NCBI GenBank assembly: GCA_902766855.1
Contig: CACXFE010000094.1
Span: 1 to 14,421 of the forward strand
DNA length: 14,421 nucleotides
Direction: 5' to 3'
Source: Oscillospiraceae bacterium
Lineage (GTDB): Bacteria > Bacillota > Clostridia > Oscillospirales > Acutalibacteraceae
Below, one piece after another: positions 5,930 to 12,815 of this stretch. The translations under genes and the position numbers were made by a program. The notes beneath the pieces were generated by a model. That model ran no database searches. It was not told the DNA's origin and worked only from the letters and a program-made list of their open reading frames with translations. Position 1 is the first letter of the stretch. Each line of letters begins with the position of its first letter.

Positions 5930-8404
5930 ATGGCAGCAAAAAAAAGCAGCGGCCGTGCCAAGAGTGCCACGGCAACAAAAATGCAAAGTCAGACAAGAGG
6001 CGAAACGGCGGCGGGAAGACGGCAGTTGATGTCGGTCATATGGTTTGCGGTTTCGGTGTTTTTGCTTTGCGTGGTTTTTATCAAAGGGCAAAATATCTGG
6101 TTGGCCATACATAATTTTATTTTCGGCGTTTTCGGGGTGACCGCGTATTTTTATCCCTTTTTGTTGGGGTTTGTGGCCGTCCTGTTTGCGATGGATAAGA
6201 TCGGCGGATCGATCAATGCCAAGATCATTGAATCGGGGATCCTTGTCATGCTGATCGGCGCGGCAGTGGACATTTTTGTCAAGCATGAAGAGGGGCAGAC
6301 CTTTTGGGAGCATTTAACGGCGGCATATGCGGCCGGTTCCCATTTAAGAAGCGGCGGCTTCATGGGGGCGCTGCTCGGTCAGCCGCTTTATATGGCTTTC
6401 GGGAAAACCGGGGCGGTCATCACGGTGTTTTTGCTGATCTTTGTCTTTTTGATGATCATTACAGGTACTACGCTGATTGCCTTTTTTAAAACCCTTTCCC
6501 GCCCGGTGCGCACGATTTCCGAACAGGCGGAAACGGTTTATCAGGAACGCATGAACCGCGCGGATGAACGCGGCAAAACGATGAAAGTGATCAAGGGGTT
6601 CAATGTGGACATCCCGGTGGATGATATTCCCGAAAAGCGCAAAAAAACAAACGAAACGCTGGATGAAAAACAACGGAAAGTGGTATCCGCGTATTACGGG
6701 CAGGAGCCGGAACAAGGGGAAGAACAGTTGCCTCCCGTTCCTGCCGAGCCGCCGGTGCAGAAAGAACATAATATCGACGATGCGTTGAAAGCCGCCCGGC
6801 AGGAAGCCGCGGAAGCAAAGCAGCAGGAAAAACCGGCACCGATCGAAAAAACCGATGTGGCGGCGGAAACAGAAAAATTCACGCAAGCAGTCTTGCAGGA
6901 TGAGGAGCAGGCGGAAAACGAATACCATTATCCGCCGCTTACCTTGCTGAAAGAAACCAAAGTGAATAACGCCGCACAGTTATCGGCGGAATTGGATATG
7001 ACGGCGGAGCACCTGGTAGAAACGCTGAAAAGTTTCGGGGTGGAAACACGGATCGTGGATATCAGCCGCGGGCCTACGGTCACACGGTATGAATTGCAGC
7101 CGTGCGCCGGGGTCAAGATCAGTAAGATCACCAATTTGGCGGACGATATTGCGTTGAATCTTGCCACGGCGGGCGTGCGGATCGAAGCGCCGATCCCCAA
7201 TAAAGCGGCAGTTGGTATCGAGGTGCCGAATAAAGCCAGCGCAGTGGTAGGAGTGCGCGGGATTTTGGAATCCCCGGCGTTTTCCTCCGCCAAAAGTAAG
7301 TTGACCGTCGCCCTCGGGCGGGACATCGGCGGCAATGTGGTGACCACCGATATTGCCAAAATGCCGCATGGGCTGATCGCGGGGGCAACCGGATCAGGTA
7401 AATCGGTTTGTATCAATTCCATCATCATCAGCCTGTTGTATAAAGCCACGCCGGATGAGGTGAAATTGCTGATGATCGACCCGAAGGTCGTGGAACTCGG
7501 CATTTATAACGGGATCCCGCATTTGCTGGTGCCGGTGGTAACGGATCCGCGCAAGGCGTCCGGGGCGCTGGGATGGGCGGTCAGTGAGATGGAAAAACGC
7601 TATAAAATGTTTGCCGATCGCGGCGTAAGAGATTTAGCGGGGTATAATAAATTTGTAGAAAACTGCAACGATCCCGAAATCGTGAAAATGCCCCATATTG
7701 TGATTATCATTGATGAGTTGGCGGATCTGATGATGACCGCGCCGAACGAGGTGGAAGATTCGATCAATCGCATCGCGGCAAAAGCGCGTGCCGCCGGGAT
7801 GCACCTGATCATTGCCACCCAGCGCCCTTCGGTGGATGTGGTGACCGGCGTGATCAAAGCCAATATCCCTACGCGTATTGCGTTTGCGGTGTCTTCTCAG
7901 ATTGACAGCCGCACCATTCTGGATTCCGCCGGGGCGGAAAAACTGCTCGGCAGGGGAGATATGCTGTTCAGCCCTGTCGGCTCTACCAAACCAAACCGCA
8001 TCCAAGGCTGCTTTGTAAGCGATGAAGAAGTGGAGGCCGTGGTGGAATACATCAAGGGCGATCATTCTGCGGATTATGACGACGATGTCATGGTCGAGAT
8101 CGAGCGACAGGCGGCGATCGAGAAGAAACAAAAAACCGGCCTGCCGGAAGATGGGCCGGATGAAGACCCGATGTTGAGCGATGCGATCCGTGTTGTGGTG
8201 GAGAGCGGGCAAGCCTCTACCTCGTTACTGCAAAGAAAACTGAAACTCGGTTATGCCAGGGCCGCCCGTATTGTGGATGAAATGGAACAACGCGGCGTGG
8301 TAGGGCCTTATGAAGGCTCCAAGCCGCGTAAGGTGTTGATCTCCAAAGAGCAGTGGATGGAGCGGGAAGCCGCAGGGGATCCCGCCCCCGAAACGGAAGA
8401 ATAG
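5930..8404 (+). CDS. ftsK: FtsK/SpoIIIE-family DNA translocase
   Basis: Septum-located ATP-driven motor that moves chromosomal DNA through the closing division or sporulation septum. Its 824 residues fit the family. A Lys/Ser-rich cytoplasmic N-terminus is followed by about four membrane spans (roughly residues 31-200). Next comes a Glu/Gln/Pro-rich linker (about 230-330), then the motor domain with Walker A GATGSGKS (485-492) and Walker B IIIDELADL (D595, E596). A C-terminal winged-helix gamma domain (about 747-800, DPMLSDAIRVVVESGQASTS) reads orienting sequences on DNA. Start: ATG 5930 with AAGGAG 7 bases upstream. Downstream of tepA, probably in the same transcript, and closed by a strong terminator. 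Sequence alone does not separate a sporulation-specific SpoIIIE from a general FtsK; the tepA neighbour favours the SpoIIIE-like ortholog. Confidence 0.96.
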   Translation: MAAKKSSGRAKSATATKMQSQTRGETAAGRRQLMSVIWFAVSVFLLCVVFIKGQNIWLAIHNFIFGVFGVTAYFYPFLLGFVAVLFAMDKIGGSINAKIIESGILVMLIGAAVDIFVKHEEGQTFWEHLTAAYAAGSHLRSGGFMGALLGQPLYMAFGKTGAVITVFLLIFVFLMIITGTTLIAFFKTLSRPVRTISEQAETVYQERMNRADERGKTMKVIKGFNVDIPVDDIPEKRKKTNETLDEKQRKVVSAYYGQEPEQGEEQLPPVPAEPPVQKEHNIDDALKAARQEAAEAKQQEKPAPIEKTDVAAETEKFTQAVLQDEEQAENEYHYPPLTLLKETKVNNAAQLSAELDMTAEHLVETLKSFGVETRIVDISRGPTVTRYELQPCAGVKISKITNLADDIALNLATAGVRIEAPIPNKAAVGIEVPNKASAVVGVRGILESPAFSSAKSKLTVALGRDIGGNVVTTDIAKMPHGLIAGATGSGKSVCINSIIISLLYKATPDEVKLLMIDPKVVELGIYNGIPHLLVPVVTDPRKASGALGWAVSEMEKRYKMFADRGVRDLAGYNKFVENCNDPEIVKMPHIVIIIDELADLMMTAPNEVEDSINRIAAKARAAGMHLIIATQRPSVDVVTGVIKANIPTRIAFAVSSQIDSRTILDSAGAEKLLGRGDMLFSPVGSTKPNRIQGCFVSDEEVEAVVEYIKGDHSADYDDDVMVEIERQAAIEKKQKTGLPEDGPDEDPMLSDAIRVVVESGQASTSLLQRKLKLGYARAARIVDEMEQRGVVGPYEGSKPRKVLISKEQWMEREAAGDPAPETEE

Positions 8405-8420
8405 GTATATTCAACAAAGG

Positions 8421-8474
8421 AAAACGGCTACTGCAACTTTCCAAACGAGAGTTGCAGCAGCCGTTTATTTTTTG
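8421..8474 (+). terminator. Rho-independent terminator after ftsK
   Basis: Long stem-loop: AAACGGCT (8422-8429) and CTGCAACT (8431-8438) pair with AGTTGCAG (8450-8457) and AGCCGTTT (8459-8466), with one A/C mismatch. T6 (8468-8473) follows on the plus strand. On the minus strand the same hairpin is followed by a shorter T-run and can also close the converging HAD gene. Confidence 0.93.
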
Positions 8475-8477
8475 CTT

Positions 8478-9128
8478 TTATTCTTCCAAGGCGTGAAGAA
8501 GCGCTTCGCAATCGGAAACAATTCGGTCGGCACCCGCGGCGCGCAGTTCCTCAGGGGTGCGAAATCCCCAATCCACCGCAATACAGGGGATCCCGGCAGC
8601 GGCGGCGGTGGCAACATCCACTTCACTGTCGCCTATGTAAACGGCGGCGGAACGCGGCTCTTGCAAAACACGGAGAACTTCTTCTACGGCGTCGGGCGCG
8701 GGCTTTTTGCGCACACCCGGTTTTTCCCCGACCGCATAATCAAAAACATCCCCGAAATATTGTTTGCAAAGCGGTTGCACGGCATAATCGGCTTTATTGG
8801 AAACCACCGCGATTTTCCAACCGCCTTTTTTCAGTGTTTTCAACAATTCCGGAATGCCGGGATAAGGGGCGGTGTGGATCGCGCAATGCGCGGGGTAATA
8901 TTCGTTAAAAAGCGTATACACCCGCTCGGTCACGGCTTCATCGCTTCCGGCGGGTACGCCCCGCTCGATCAGTTTGTGGATCCCGTTTCCTACAAAACGG
9001 CGCACCTCTTCAAGGCTTCTTTCCGGAAAACCGCTTGCAGAAAGGCAGTAATTCAAAGAATCTTTTAAATCTTCTAATGTGTTGAGAATGGTTCCGTCCA
9101 TATCAAAAACGGCTATGGCTTTTTTCAT
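8478..9128 (-). CDS. HAD-superfamily hydrolase, phosphoglycolate phosphatase-like
   Basis: Soluble HAD subfamily IA phosphatase of 216 residues, the usual size for the Gph/PgmB group. Motif I is FDMDGT, with nucleophile D9 and general acid/base D11. A helical cap follows (about 20-80). Motif II is VVSNKA, the motif III Lys is in VRKKPAPD, and motif IV is YIGDSEVD with two acidic Mg ligands. The closest general description is phosphoglycolate phosphatase; HAD substrates cannot be read from sequence, and pyrophosphatase-like or sugar-phosphate activity is possible. Start: ATG 9128, preceded by GAGGA 6 bases upstream; the ATG at 9149 would place the SD inside the protein. It follows the 3D-domain gene by 59 bases without a convincing promoter of its own, so it probably relies on readthrough of the weak hairpin between them. 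Confidence 0.9.
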   Translation of the reverse strand: MKKAIAVFDMDGTILNTLEDLKDSLNYCLSASGFPERSLEEVRRFVGNGIHKLIERGVPAGSDEAVTERVYTLFNEYYPAHCAIHTAPYPGIPELLKTLKKGGWKIAVVSNKADYAVQPLCKQYFGDVFDYAVGEKPGVRKKPAPDAVEEVLRVLQEPRSAAVYIGDSEVDVATAAAAGIPCIAVDWGFRTPEELRAAGADRIVSDCEALLHALEE

Positions 9129-9157
9129 TGATCTTCCTCGCCTTATCATGATAAATC

Positions 9158-9181
9158 AGCCGCCCGAAGGTTCGGACGGCT
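9158..9181 (-). terminator. Hairpin after the 3D-domain gene, weak terminator or attenuator
   Basis: AGCCG (9158-9162) plus CCGAA (9164-9168) pair with TTCGG (9171-9175) plus CGGCT (9177-9181). The odd position is C/A on the plus strand but a G-U pair on the minus strand, so the minus-strand RNA folds best. Only a short GATTTATC follows, so termination is likely partial. It begins six bases after the minus-strand stop codon. Confidence 0.55.
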
Positions 9182-9187
9182 GGATCT

Positions 9188-10285
9188 TTAATCTAAAATA
9201 TATATATCCACATATTTTACACCGACGACCGTGCAATCCGCATATGTGTCCATAAACAGATCCACGCCGGTGGGATATTTTTTAATAAATCCGCCGGTAT
9301 CCGCCGCAACGGCATACCCGTAAATGAACTTACCGTCCGCTGTGCGGATATACATTCTGGTGCCGTAGGGAATCACTTTCGGATTCACCGCGATATAACC
9401 CGGCTGCGGGTAAACCCCTGTGGAACAGTTATGCCCGGTGTGAGTATAAGCGGTGGCACGGGAAGTGATTTTTGATTTGTAATGCACCGGAACGCCGTTC
9501 GCATCCAGTTCAATGGGGGATGGGGGCGTTAAGGTAGACCAGCATTTTACAGAAGCGCTGGTGGTAACCGCCGCAGCGGTTTTTACGGTAGAAGCCGCAA
9601 CCTTTTTGGTGCCTATGGTTTTAATGGAATCGATCGCGTTTTTCACAACATTGACTGCCGTAACGGTTTTGCCGGTGGAAACCCCGTTGACCAGTTTTTC
9701 GGAATAGGTGACTTCTTGTACACCGTTGCGCCCGGCGGTCTGTGTAACAGAGCCTTCTGCCGAAGCGGAAGAATAAACGGTTTTGGTTTGATAGGGAATT
9801 TCTTCGGTGTAACTGCCTGTGACATATTCCACATCGGCATAGTCGATATAAACCGTGTCTGTAATTTCGGTGTCCAGCGCAGGTTCTACAAAATCGGATT
9901 CATCGGCCTGAATGCCTGCCAGTGTTAAGGCATCCTGCACGGTGCCGCCGGTAAATTCCAAAGTGACGGTTTCATCCCCTTGGGTAATATAGACCGGATA
10001 GGGATATGCGATTTCCACCGTTGTGGTGTTTGCTTGAAGGGAAGTGCTGAGAATCTTATAATTGTCGGACTTTAAATTCAAACCGGTGAGAAGCTGCGCG
10101 ACATTTACATCCAGCGCATGAACGGTGTAAGTGTGTTCACCGTCGAAAACTTTTACGGTTTTCACCGAGGCGCCAAACAAAGTGACTGCCGCAATGGTGA
10201 AAGCAGTTAAAACCGCAATCCCACCGACGCGTATTTGCCGTGCCTCAAACAGCCGGGAAAGAAAGCCCTTAATTCGTTCTATCAT
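9188..10285 (-). CDS. YabE/RpfB-like cell-wall protein: DUF348 repeats, G5 domain, C-terminal 3D domain
   Basis: Predicted membrane-anchored or secreted putative peptidoglycan hydrolase of 365 residues. A basic N-terminus leads into one hydrophobic segment (about 20-40), which acts as signal anchor. Two DUF348-type repeats follow (about 43-82 and 90-140). A G5 domain (about 150-215) includes EEIPYQTKTVYSS and EVTYSEKLVNG, and a linker rich in Ala, Thr and Val spans about 226-250. The C-terminal 3D domain (about 272-365) has the double-psi barrel fold of MltA/RlpA-type murein lytic enzymes. Of the three Asp that name the domain, D329 (AADTGG) and D342 (VDLFMD) are present, while the first is Asn (N301, AVNPKVIPYG). 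Start ATG 10285 has AAAGGAG 7 bases upstream. A consensus promoter gives a leader of about 80 bases. In other Firmicutes such genes are often controlled by a c-di-AMP riboswitch; I see no match here. Confidence 0.9.
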   Translation of the reverse strand: MIERIKGFLSRLFEARQIRVGGIAVLTAFTIAAVTLFGASVKTVKVFDGEHTYTVHALDVNVAQLLTGLNLKSDNYKILSTSLQANTTTVEIAYPYPVYITQGDETVTLEFTGGTVQDALTLAGIQADESDFVEPALDTEITDTVYIDYADVEYVTGSYTEEIPYQTKTVYSSASAEGSVTQTAGRNGVQEVTYSEKLVNGVSTGKTVTAVNVVKNAIDSIKTIGTKKVAASTVKTAAAVTTSASVKCWSTLTPPSPIELDANGVPVHYKSKITSRATAYTHTGHNCSTGVYPQPGYIAVNPKVIPYGTRMYIRTADGKFIYGYAVAADTGGFIKKYPTGVDLFMDTYADCTVVGVKYVDIYILD

Positions 10286-10372
10286 CTAATAACTCCTTTA
10301 ATCGGGTGGAAAACCACCTTTTTGTTAAGTTTAGAACAACGCGTTCCGAGTACCTTTCCTGATAGCCTCGTT

Positions 10373-10401
10373 ATTATATCGCACAAATTCCACGGTGTCA
10401 A
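10373..10401 (-). promoter_or_regulatory. Consensus sigma-A promoter for the 3D-domain gene
   Basis: On the minus strand, -35 TTGACA (10401-10396) and -10 TATAAT (10378-10373), both perfect, are separated by 17 bases. Transcription should start near 10366. The roughly 80-base leader contains a small hairpin (GGTGG, loop of four, CCACC, 10305-10318) just upstream of the SD. Confidence 0.92.
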
Positions 10402-10656
10402 AGGGAGTCAAAATCGTGATTTTTGTTAAAAATAACGAAAAAAGTTGTTGTTTTTCAAAAAGTTACAAACCTGTAACCTTTACACAGTAGAAAAAATGCC
10501 AATTTTTAACATTTTGCTTGTGCAACCATACAAATTCGCCATCGGAAAATCGGCGATGACCGCCCTTTAACCTTATTTTATACTAAATTTGGTGGTTTTA
10601 TTCACCTTTCAAAGTAAATCATACCATATACGGAAAAGAAATTTTTAAAAAAACAG
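10402..10656. other. Gene-free, AT-rich intergenic stretch between divergent promoters
   Basis: I find no credible protein-coding frame with a ribosome site. Visible structure: an inverted repeat GTTACA (10462-10467) / TGTAAC (10472-10477); a stem-loop at 10538-10560 (arms of 7 bases, loop of 9) that pairs fully only as minus-strand RNA thanks to a G-U pair; and several T/A runs. The 10-base string GTAACCTTTA at 10473-10482 recurs at 10690-10699, at the start of the pyr leader. Whether this region makes an RNA is open; the -10-like TATAAA around 10575 on the minus strand lacks a good -35. Confidence 0.4.
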
Positions 10657-10685
10657 TTTACAAACGGAAGAAAATGTGATAAAAT
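10657..10685 (+). promoter_or_regulatory. Promoter of the pyrR-uraA operon
   Basis: -35 TTTACA (10657-10662), 17-base spacer, -10 TAAAAT (10680-10685) preceded by TGA, an extended -10 element. The start is predicted near 10692, immediately before the PyrR-binding hairpin, leaving a leader of about 140 bases before pyrR. Confidence 0.82.
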
Positions 10686-10693
10686 AATGGTAA

Positions 10694-10724
10694 CCTTTAA
10701 GGCGGTACGGAGATACCGGCAAGG
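10694..10724 (+). promoter_or_regulatory. PyrR-binding RNA hairpin (anti-antiterminator)
   Basis: The RNA folds as a lower stem CCTT/AAGG (10694-10697 with 10721-10724) and a purine-rich internal bulge. An upper stem CGGTA/TACCG (10703-10707 with 10714-10718) is closed by the hexaloop CGGAGA (10708-10713). This fits the CNGNGA loop and the overall layout of known PyrR-binding elements in Bacillus pyr leaders. With UMP, PyrR should bind here, hold this fold and allow the downstream terminator to form. Position next to pyrR supports this strongly. Confidence 0.88.
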
Positions 10725-10790
10725 CAATCGCGGCATGGCTATATATTATATATATGTATATAGGCTTCTTTTTGTTGCAATCGCGCCTTG
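10720..10790 (+). promoter_or_regulatory. Antiterminator of the pyr leader
   Basis: CAAGGC (10720-10725) can pair with GCCTTG (10785-10790), and GCG (10730-10732) with CGC (10782-10784) across a 4-base bulge. The closed region contains an AT-rich hairpin CTATATA (10739-10745) / TATATAG (10757-10763). This fold uses bases from both the PyrR hairpin and the terminator, so it excludes both. It should form when PyrR is not bound, allowing readthrough. Confidence 0.7.
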
Positions 10791-10809
10791 TGAAAACAAG
10801 GCGCTTTTT
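10783..10809 (+). terminator. Intrinsic terminator (attenuator) before pyrR
   Basis: GCGCCTTG (10783-10790), loop TGAAAA, CAAGGCGC (10797-10804), then T5 (10805-10809). The stem is a perfect eight base pairs and sits in the leader, upstream of the coding region, as expected for transcription attenuation. Confidence 0.95.
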
Positions 10810-10832
10810 ATATGGAACGCGGGGTGAACGGA

Positions 10833-11375
10833 GTGGAAAAAATCAAAGCCGTTTTAATGGATGCTTCTGCCGTATCGCGCGCACTGAAACGAATTGCACA
10901 TGAAATTTTAGAGCATAACAACGGCTGTGAAAATCTTTGCATTGTGGGGATCAAGCGGCGCGGTGTGCCGCTTGCACGGTTGATCGCCGGGCAGATCGCC
11001 CAGATCGAAGGGGTGCAGTTGCCGGTAGGGGAACTGGATATTACCTTTTACCGGGATGATCTAACGACCGTTTCGGTGGAACCGATCATCCGGCAAGAGG
11101 CGATCGATTTCCCGGTGGAAGGGAAAAAGATTATTCTGGTGGATGATGTGCTGTATACCGGGCGCACCGTGCGCGCCGCGTTGGACGCGATCATGAAACA
11201 CGGCAGGGCGGCGGAAGTACAGTTGGCGGTTTTAGTGGACAGGGGGCATCGGGAATTGCCGATCCGCGGGGATTATGTAGGAAAAAATGTTCCCACATCG
11301 AAAACCGAGTTTATCGCGGTCAAAATCCCGCCGCTTGAAGAGGAAACCGCCGTGGTACTGATGGAAAGAAATTAA
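10833..11375 (+). CDS. pyrR: PyrR, pyrimidine operon attenuator / uracil phosphoribosyltransferase
   Basis: RNA-binding regulator that senses UMP and terminates pyr transcription; the family usually also has uracil phosphoribosyltransferase activity. The PRPP-binding loop is IILVDDVLYTGRT (about 100-112), preceded by IVGIKRRGVPLA and ELDITFYRDDL, all PyrR hallmarks. From GTG 10833 it has 180 residues, matching the usual length of about 180. The ATG at 10812 follows directly after the terminator T-run with no SD and adds seven residues lacking in the family. GGGGTGA lies five bases upstream of the GTG, which supports that start. The gene sits behind its own binding hairpin and attenuator and before the uracil permease, so it should control both. 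The intergenic distance to uraA is 44 bases with no terminator. Confidence 0.95.
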   Translation: MEKIKAVLMDASAVSRALKRIAHEILEHNNGCENLCIVGIKRRGVPLARLIAGQIAQIEGVQLPVGELDITFYRDDLTTVSVEPIIRQEAIDFPVEGKKIILVDDVLYTGRTVRAALDAIMKHGRAAEVQLAVLVDRGHRELPIRGDYVGKNVPTSKTEFIAVKIPPLEEETAVVLMERN

Positions 11376-11419
11376 CCGGGGCAACCCGTTTAATCAAAAA
11401 AATTGGAGGATGTAGAAAG

Positions 11420-12754
11420 ATGAAACTGATTTACAATGTCAAAGACAAACCCAAATTCGGGCAAGTAATCGTATTTGCGATTCAGCAATTACTGGCGATT
11501 CTTGCCGCCACAATCGCGGTTCCCGCGATCATCGGGAACGGAATGTCCCAATCGGCCGCTTTGTTCGGCGCGGGTGCCGGCACGATCGTGTATCTGCTGT
11601 TCACGAAATTCCAAAGCCCGGTATTTTTAGGCTCTTCCTTTGCTTTTTTAGGCTCCATGGCTACCGCTTTTGCGGGCGCGGCTTCGGCCTCTGCCGGTTA
11701 TATGGGCATTTTGCTCGGTGCGGTGTTTGCCGGCCTGGTATATGTGGTGATCGCCCTGATCGTGAAAATCGCGGGAGTGGGCTGGATCAATAAACTCATG
11801 CCTCCCGTCGTGATCGGGCCGACCGTTGCGATCATCGGTCTTTCTCTTGCGGGCAACGCCATCGGCGATACCGTCGGTGTGGCAAAAGAAGGCTCTTCCT
11901 TTGTTATGAACGCGCATGCGGGCGCTTGCATTGTTTGCGGCTTGGTAACCCTGTTTGTTACCATGCTTTGCTCGGTTTTCGGCAAAAAGATGCTGAAAAT
12001 GATCCCCTTCATCATCGGCATCGTCGCCGGCTATTGTGTGGCAACGATTTTCACCCTGATCGGAAATTCGGTTGGAAACGACGCTCTGAAAATCATTGAT
12101 TTTTCCGCTTTCAGCAATTTGCAATGGATCCCGGATTTCACCTTCGTTACCGCTTTCAAAGGCGTAAGCGAGATCGACGGCGCCTATATCGGCACGATTG
12201 CCGTGGCGTATATCCCGGTGGCCTTTGTGGTATTCGCCGAGCATATTGCCGATCATAAGAATATTTCTTCCATTATTGAAACCGATCTTTTAGAGCAACC
12301 CGGTTTGCACAGGACCCTGCTGGGCGACGGCGTTGGTTCCATGGTGGGCGCATTCTTCGGCGGCTGCCCGAACACCACTTACGGCGAGTCCATCGGTTGT
12401 GTGGCAATTTCCGGCAATGCTTCGATCGTGACCATTTTCACAACGGCCATTTTGGCGATCATCGCTTCCTTCTTTGCTCCCTTTGTGGCATTCCTTTCTA
12501 CCATCCCCTCTTGCGTCATGGGTGGTGTTTGTATCGCACTGTACGGCTTTATTGCGGTAAGCGGCTTGAAAATGGTGCAAGGCGTAGACCTCAATCAGAA
12601 CAAGAATCTGTTTGTGGTTTCCGCGATCCTGATCGCGGGGATCGGCGGCATGGCGCTCACATTCGGAAAAATCACCATTACTTCGATCGCCTGCGCTTTG
12701 ATCCTCGGTATCATTGTCAATCTGGTTCTTTCCAGAAAGAAAGACGAAGAATAA
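11420..12754 (+). CDS. uraA: Uracil permease, NCS2 family (UraA/PyrP)
   Basis: Membrane uracil:proton symporter of 444 residues, the standard length, with 12-14 hydrophobic segments. Family marks are the N-terminal QQLLAILAATIAVP, FAEHIADHKNIS with a conserved Glu in the substrate region, and GGCPNTTYGESIGCVAISG, close to the uracil-permease signature. The last residues are a short basic/acidic cytoplasmic tail (RKKDEE). SD GGAGG (11405-11409) lies 10 bases before ATG 11420. It is second in the pyrR operon: when UMP is plentiful, PyrR should cut expression of uptake together with its own. No additional attenuator lies between pyrR and uraA. Xanthine or other nucleobase specificity is unlikely given the signature and context. 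Confidence 0.95.
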   Translation: MKLIYNVKDKPKFGQVIVFAIQQLLAILAATIAVPAIIGNGMSQSAALFGAGAGTIVYLLFTKFQSPVFLGSSFAFLGSMATAFAGAASASAGYMGILLGAVFAGLVYVVIALIVKIAGVGWINKLMPPVVIGPTVAIIGLSLAGNAIGDTVGVAKEGSSFVMNAHAGACIVCGLVTLFVTMLCSVFGKKMLKMIPFIIGIVAGYCVATIFTLIGNSVGNDALKIIDFSAFSNLQWIPDFTFVTAFKGVSEIDGAYIGTIAVAYIPVAFVVFAEHIADHKNISSIIETDLLEQPGLHRTLLGDGVGSMVGAFFGGCPNTTYGESIGCVAISGNASIVTIFTTAILAIIASFFAPFVAFLSTIPSCVMGGVCIALYGFIAVSGLKMVQGVDLNQNKNLFVVSAILIAGIGGMALTFGKITITSIACALILGIIVNLVLSRKKDEE

Positions 12755-12769
12755 TTTAAAATCTTATGA

Positions 12770-12815
12770 AAAAAGCGGACTGTTGCCGGTTTATTCCGGC
12801 GACAGCCCGCTTTTT
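12770..12815. terminator. Bidirectional terminator between uraA and fruK
   Basis: AAAAAGCGG (12770-12778), CTGT (12780-12783) and GCCGG (12785-12789) pair with CCGGC (12796-12800), ACAG (12802-12805) and CCGCTTTTT (12807-12815), around a TTTATT loop. A-tract and T-tract flank it symmetrically, so it works on both strands. The fruK stop codon (12793-12791) lies in the loop, so the terminator overlaps the last codons of fruK. Confidence 0.92.

Noticed and set aside
6344..7503. Several long minus-strand frames opposite ftsK.
   Set aside because: They are shadows of the ftsK reading frame; ftsK contains intact Walker and gamma-domain motifs throughout.
10286..10366. A c-di-AMP (ydaO-type) riboswitch before the 3D-domain gene.
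   Set aside because: The leader from the mapped-looking promoter is only about 80 bases and lacks the conserved core strings of that class; nothing similar was seen on the same strand further upstream.
10812..10832. ATG at 10812 as the pyrR start.
   Set aside because: It directly follows the terminator T-run with no SD; the GTG at 10833 has GGGGTGA upstream and gives the normal family length.
11410..11415. ATG-TAG minimal start-stop immediately after the uraA SD.
   Set aside because: The ATG abuts the SD with no spacing, so initiation there is improbable; the uraA ATG ten bases downstream is used.
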